Of a DNA stretch of 7,952 nt, positions 5,539 through 7,952 are shown in pieces (within the stretch, counting starts at the first letter, position 1; the number at the start of each line of letters is the position of its first letter). Origin of the DNA: an uncultured Clostridia bacterium (GTDB lineage: Bacteria; Bacillota; Clostridia; Christensenellales; Aristaeellaceae); assembly GCA_944363005.1 (NCBI GenBank), contig CALVTV010000168.1, positions 1 through 7,952 on the forward strand, read 5' to 3'. Both the position numbers and the translations under genes were made by a program. The notes beneath the pieces are model-generated. The model saw only the letters and a program-made list of their open reading frames with translations. It was not told where the DNA came from and ran no database searches.

Positions 5539-7239
5539 ATGGCTGAAGAAATCAAGGAAAAGTCCAACTTTATCTGGGAAGCCATCAAGGCGGATCTAGC
5601 CGAGGGAAAAAACGGAGGCCGCGTACAGACGCGCTTTCCGCCCGAACCCAATGGTTATCTGCATATCGGCCATGTCAAGGCGTTGACGGTCGATTTTGCC
5701 ACGGCTGAAAAGTTCGGCGGCGTTTGCAACCTTCGCTTTGACGACACCAACCCCCCCTAAGAAAAGGAAGAATTCGTGGAGGCCATCTAGGATGACATCC
5801 ACTGGCTCGGTTTTGAATACGGCAACGTATATTACGCCTCCGAGCAATATGAGCGCATCTACGAATACGCGCTGGATCTCATCCGCCGCGGCTTGGCCTA
5901 CGTGGATGATCTCTCTAAAGAGGAAATCCGAGCGTATCGCGGCACGCTCAAGGAACCGGGCAAAAACTCCCCCTACCGCGACCGTACGCCCGAGGAGAAT
6001 ATGGATCTCTTCCTGCGCATGAAGAACGGCGAGTTCCCGGAAGGTTCGCACGTGTTGCGCGCCAAGATCGACATGGCTTCGCCCAACATCAACCTGCGCG
6101 ACCCCACAATCTACCGCATCAAGTATGCCACGCATCACCGCACGGGCGACACCTGGTGCATCTACCCGATGTATGACTTTGCTCACCCCATCGGCGATGC
6201 GCTGGAGGGCGTCACGCATTCGCTGTGCTCTCTGGAATATGAAATCCACCGTCCGCTTTATGACTGGGTGGTGAATGTATGCGGATTTGAAAACAAGCCG
6301 CGCCAGATCGAGTTCGCCCGTCTGAATTTGACGAACACCGTCATGAGCAAGCGCAAACTGCGCAAGCTCGTGGAAGAGGGACACGTTGCAGGCTGGGACG
6401 ATCCGCGGATGCCCACGCTGGCCGGTATGCGCCGCCGCGGTTACACATCTGCCGCTGTGCGTGATTTTATCGACCGCATCGGCGTATCCAAGGCTGATTC
6501 CACTGTTGATCACCGTCTGCTCGAATACTGCGTGCGCAATGACCTCAACGAGATTGCCCCGCGCGCCATGGCTGTGCTCGATCCGGTAAAGGTCGTGCTG
6601 ACGAACTTGCCCGAAGATCACGTGGAGCTGTGCGAAATCGAAAATCATCCCAAGAAGCCGGAAATGGGTACCCATACCCTGCCCCTGACTCGTGAAATCT
6701 ACATCGAGCGCGAGGACTTCATGGTTGACGCGCCCAAGAAGTATTTCCGTCTCAAGCCGGACGGTGAGGTGCGCCTCAAGGGTGCTTACATCATTCGCTG
6801 TGAGCGCTATGATTTGGACGAGAACGGCAACGTGACCTGCATCTACTGCACGGTCGATCCAACGAGCAAATCCGGCTCTGAAGGCGCCGAGCGCAAGGTG
6901 AAAGGCACCATTCACTGGGTCAGCGCCACGCAGAATTTGCCCATTGAAGCGCGGCTCTACGACGTGCTCATCCTGGACGAAAAAGCAGAAGAAGTCCCGG
7001 CAGAAGCCTCCGAGGATGAGGAAGAATCCGCAGCGGGCGACGATTTCCTGCGTCAGGTCAACCCCGATTCGCTGCGCGTTGTGCGCGGCTATGCCGAGCC
7101 GTGGCTCGCTCAGGCAAAGGTCGGCGATAGCTTCCAGTTCCTGCGCACCGCTTATTTCTGCAAGGACAAGGATTCCACAGATGAGCTGGCCGTGTTCAAC
7201 CGTGTGGTCATCCTCAAGGACAGCTTCAAGGTGGAGTAA
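5539..7239 (+). pseudogene. glnS: Glutaminyl-tRNA synthetase with two in-frame stops (TAA codon 74, TAG codon 84)
   Basis: The frame from ATG 5539 to TAA 7239 spans 566 codon positions, close to the 554 residues of E. coli GlnRS, and is recognisable as GlnRS throughout. It has PPEPNGYLHIGH (34-45, HIGH motif), FDDTNP (67-72), PMYDFAHPIGDALEGVTHSLC, VMSKR (268-272, KMSKS motif), EGWDDPRMPT-like GWDDPRMPT, the DLNEIAPRAMAV junction, and a C-terminal anticodon-binding region with KGTIHWV and NPDSLRV. The class I enzyme charges tRNA-Gln in the cytoplasm. Stops at 5758-5760 (TAA) and 5788-5790 (TAG) fall at positions that are Lys in E. coli GlnRS (NPVKED and ESIKND). The frame is the same before, between and after them, so no net frameshift occurred. 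If the stops are real and not read through, only 73 residues are made and GlnRS is lost. A restart downstream would lack the HIGH motif. An acidic insertion near residues 480-502 (EEVPAEASEDEEE) extends a loop relative to E. coli. Identity is secure; functional status is not. Confidence 0.88.
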
Positions 7240-7271
7240 CACCGAATCTGATGAAAGCGAGGCATTCTCCT

Positions 7272-7952
7272 ATGTCTACCGAAGTCCGCACGCGTTTTGC
7301 GCCAAGCCCCACAGGCTACCTGCACCTGGGCGGCTTGCGCACCGCGCTGTATACCTATCTGTTTGCCAAAAAGCACGGCGGCAAGTTCCTCCTGCGTATC
7401 GAGGACACCGATCAGGTGCGCGAAGTGCCCGGTGCGGTGGATCTGATTTATAAGTCCATGCGCCAGGCTGGCCTGAATTACGATGAAGGCCCGGATGTGG
7501 GCGGCGAATACGGCCCTTACATTCAGACTCAGCGCCGCGATCTCTATCCCAAGTACGCCTGGGAATTGGTTGAAAAGGGCGGTGCATACTGCTGCTTCTG
7601 CACCAAGGAAGAGATCGAAGCCCAGCGCGAGGAAGCCGCCCGCCGCGGGGAAACCTACAAGTACAACAAGCATTGCCTGCACAACGTGGGCCTTGAAGAG
7701 GCAAAGCGCCGCATTGCGGCCGGCGAACCGTACGTCATTCGCCAGAATGTGCCCACTACCGGCAAGGCTTCTTTTGACGACATGCTCTATGGTCACGTGG
7801 AAGTCGATTGTGACACGCTGGATGACAACGTGCTCATCAAAGCCGACGGCCTGCCGACCTACAACTTTGCCAACGTCATCGACGATCACCTGATGGCGAT
7901 TTCCCATGTGATGCGCGGCACAGAATACCTCTCTTCCGCACCAAAGTACAAT
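7272..7952 (+). CDS. gltX: Glutamyl-tRNA synthetase, partial (C-terminus off right edge)
   Basis: The frame from ATG 7272 stays open to the window end, giving 227 residues of the GluRS catalytic domain. PSPTGYLHLGGLRTAL (11-26) holds the HIGH-type motif, followed by LLRIEDTD (40-47), YCCFC (106-110) with His134/Cys135 as a likely zinc site, and MRGTEYLSSAPKYN at the edge. The KMSKS motif and anticodon-binding domain lie outside the window. The enzyme charges tRNA-Glu in the cytoplasm; some GluRSs also charge tRNA-Gln for later amidation by GatCAB, and the discriminating residues are not visible here. It follows glnS by 32 bases with GAGG (7259-7262) 9 nt before the ATG, and no terminator or clear promoter lies between, so it is probably co-transcribed. 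Confidence 0.96.
   Translation, partial: MSTEVRTRFAPSPTGYLHLGGLRTALYTYLFAKKHGGKFLLRIEDTDQVREVPGAVDLIYKSMRQAGLNYDEGPDVGGEYGPYIQTQRRDLYPKYAWELVEKGGAYCCFCTKEEIEAQREEAARRGETYKYNKHCLHNVGLEEAKRRIAAGEPYVIRQNVPTTGKASFDDMLYGHVEVDCDTLDDNVLIKADGLPTYNFANVIDDHLMAISHVMRGTEYLSSAPKYN

Noticed and set aside
5758..5790. Genome-wide reassignment of TAA/TAG as sense codons
   Set aside because: All four completed frames in the window terminate at TAA close to the expected family length, and the other genes contain no internal TAA or TAG.
5893..7239. Start of a separate shorter GlnRS at the TTG at 5893
   Set aside because: The conserved family sequence continues upstream in the same frame through both stops to 5539, and a product from 5893 would lack the HIGH motif.
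5596..7242. 548-codon open frame antisense to glnS
   Set aside because: It mirrors the GC-rich codon pattern of glnS, whose plus-strand translation is clearly GlnRS; the antisense product has no recognisable domain and no promoter or ribosome binding site was seen.

Overview
The window looks like a chromosomal segment from a low-to-moderate GC Gram-positive anaerobe, most likely a member of the Clostridia (Bacillota). The grounds are consensus sigma-A promoters (TTGACA, 17-nt spacer, TATAAT or TACAAT), strong AGGAGG-type ribosome binding sites, U-tract intrinsic terminators, a LytR-CpsA-Psr (LCP) wall protein, a membrane pyrophosphatase, and the GGGtGRT/NifU-like gene pair that I know from clostridial anaerobes. 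I see no mobile element, CRISPR array, tRNA or rRNA.

Layout. Bases 1-814 (minus): the N-terminal 271 residues of an LCP protein that runs off the left edge, preceded by a near-consensus promoter (962-990) overlapped by an inverted repeat. Bases 1066-3153 (minus): hppA, a complete 695-residue ion-pumping pyrophosphatase with the K+-independent sequence signature. Bases 3154-3411: its promoter and a leader of about 220 nt that contains an intrinsic terminator upstream of the gene, which is an attenuator-like arrangement. Bases 3484-5326 (minus): a two-gene operon, promoter - NifU-like scaffold - GGGtGRT protein - terminator, whose function is unknown. Bases 5463-7952 (plus, divergent): promoter, then glnS (glutaminyl-tRNA synthetase) and the first 227 residues of gltX (glutamyl-tRNA synthetase), in the same orientation and 32 bases apart.

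The clearest anomaly is in glnS. The reading frame is that of a full-length, well-conserved GlnRS, but it carries TAA at codon 74 and TAG at codon 84. Frame is kept on both sides, and hppA, the GGGtGRT gene, the NifU-like gene and glnS itself all end in TAA, so general reassignment of TAA is unlikely. Sequence error, recent inactivation and readthrough all remain possible; the first two are the simpler explanations.

The most interesting uncharacterised system is the NifU-like/GGGtGRT operon. It is a tightly coupled pair with its own promoter and terminator, strongly C/G-biased third codon positions suggesting high expression, and a NifU-type three-cysteine arrangement. The hppA leader and the small ORF just ahead of the LCP gene are further regulatory curiosities.
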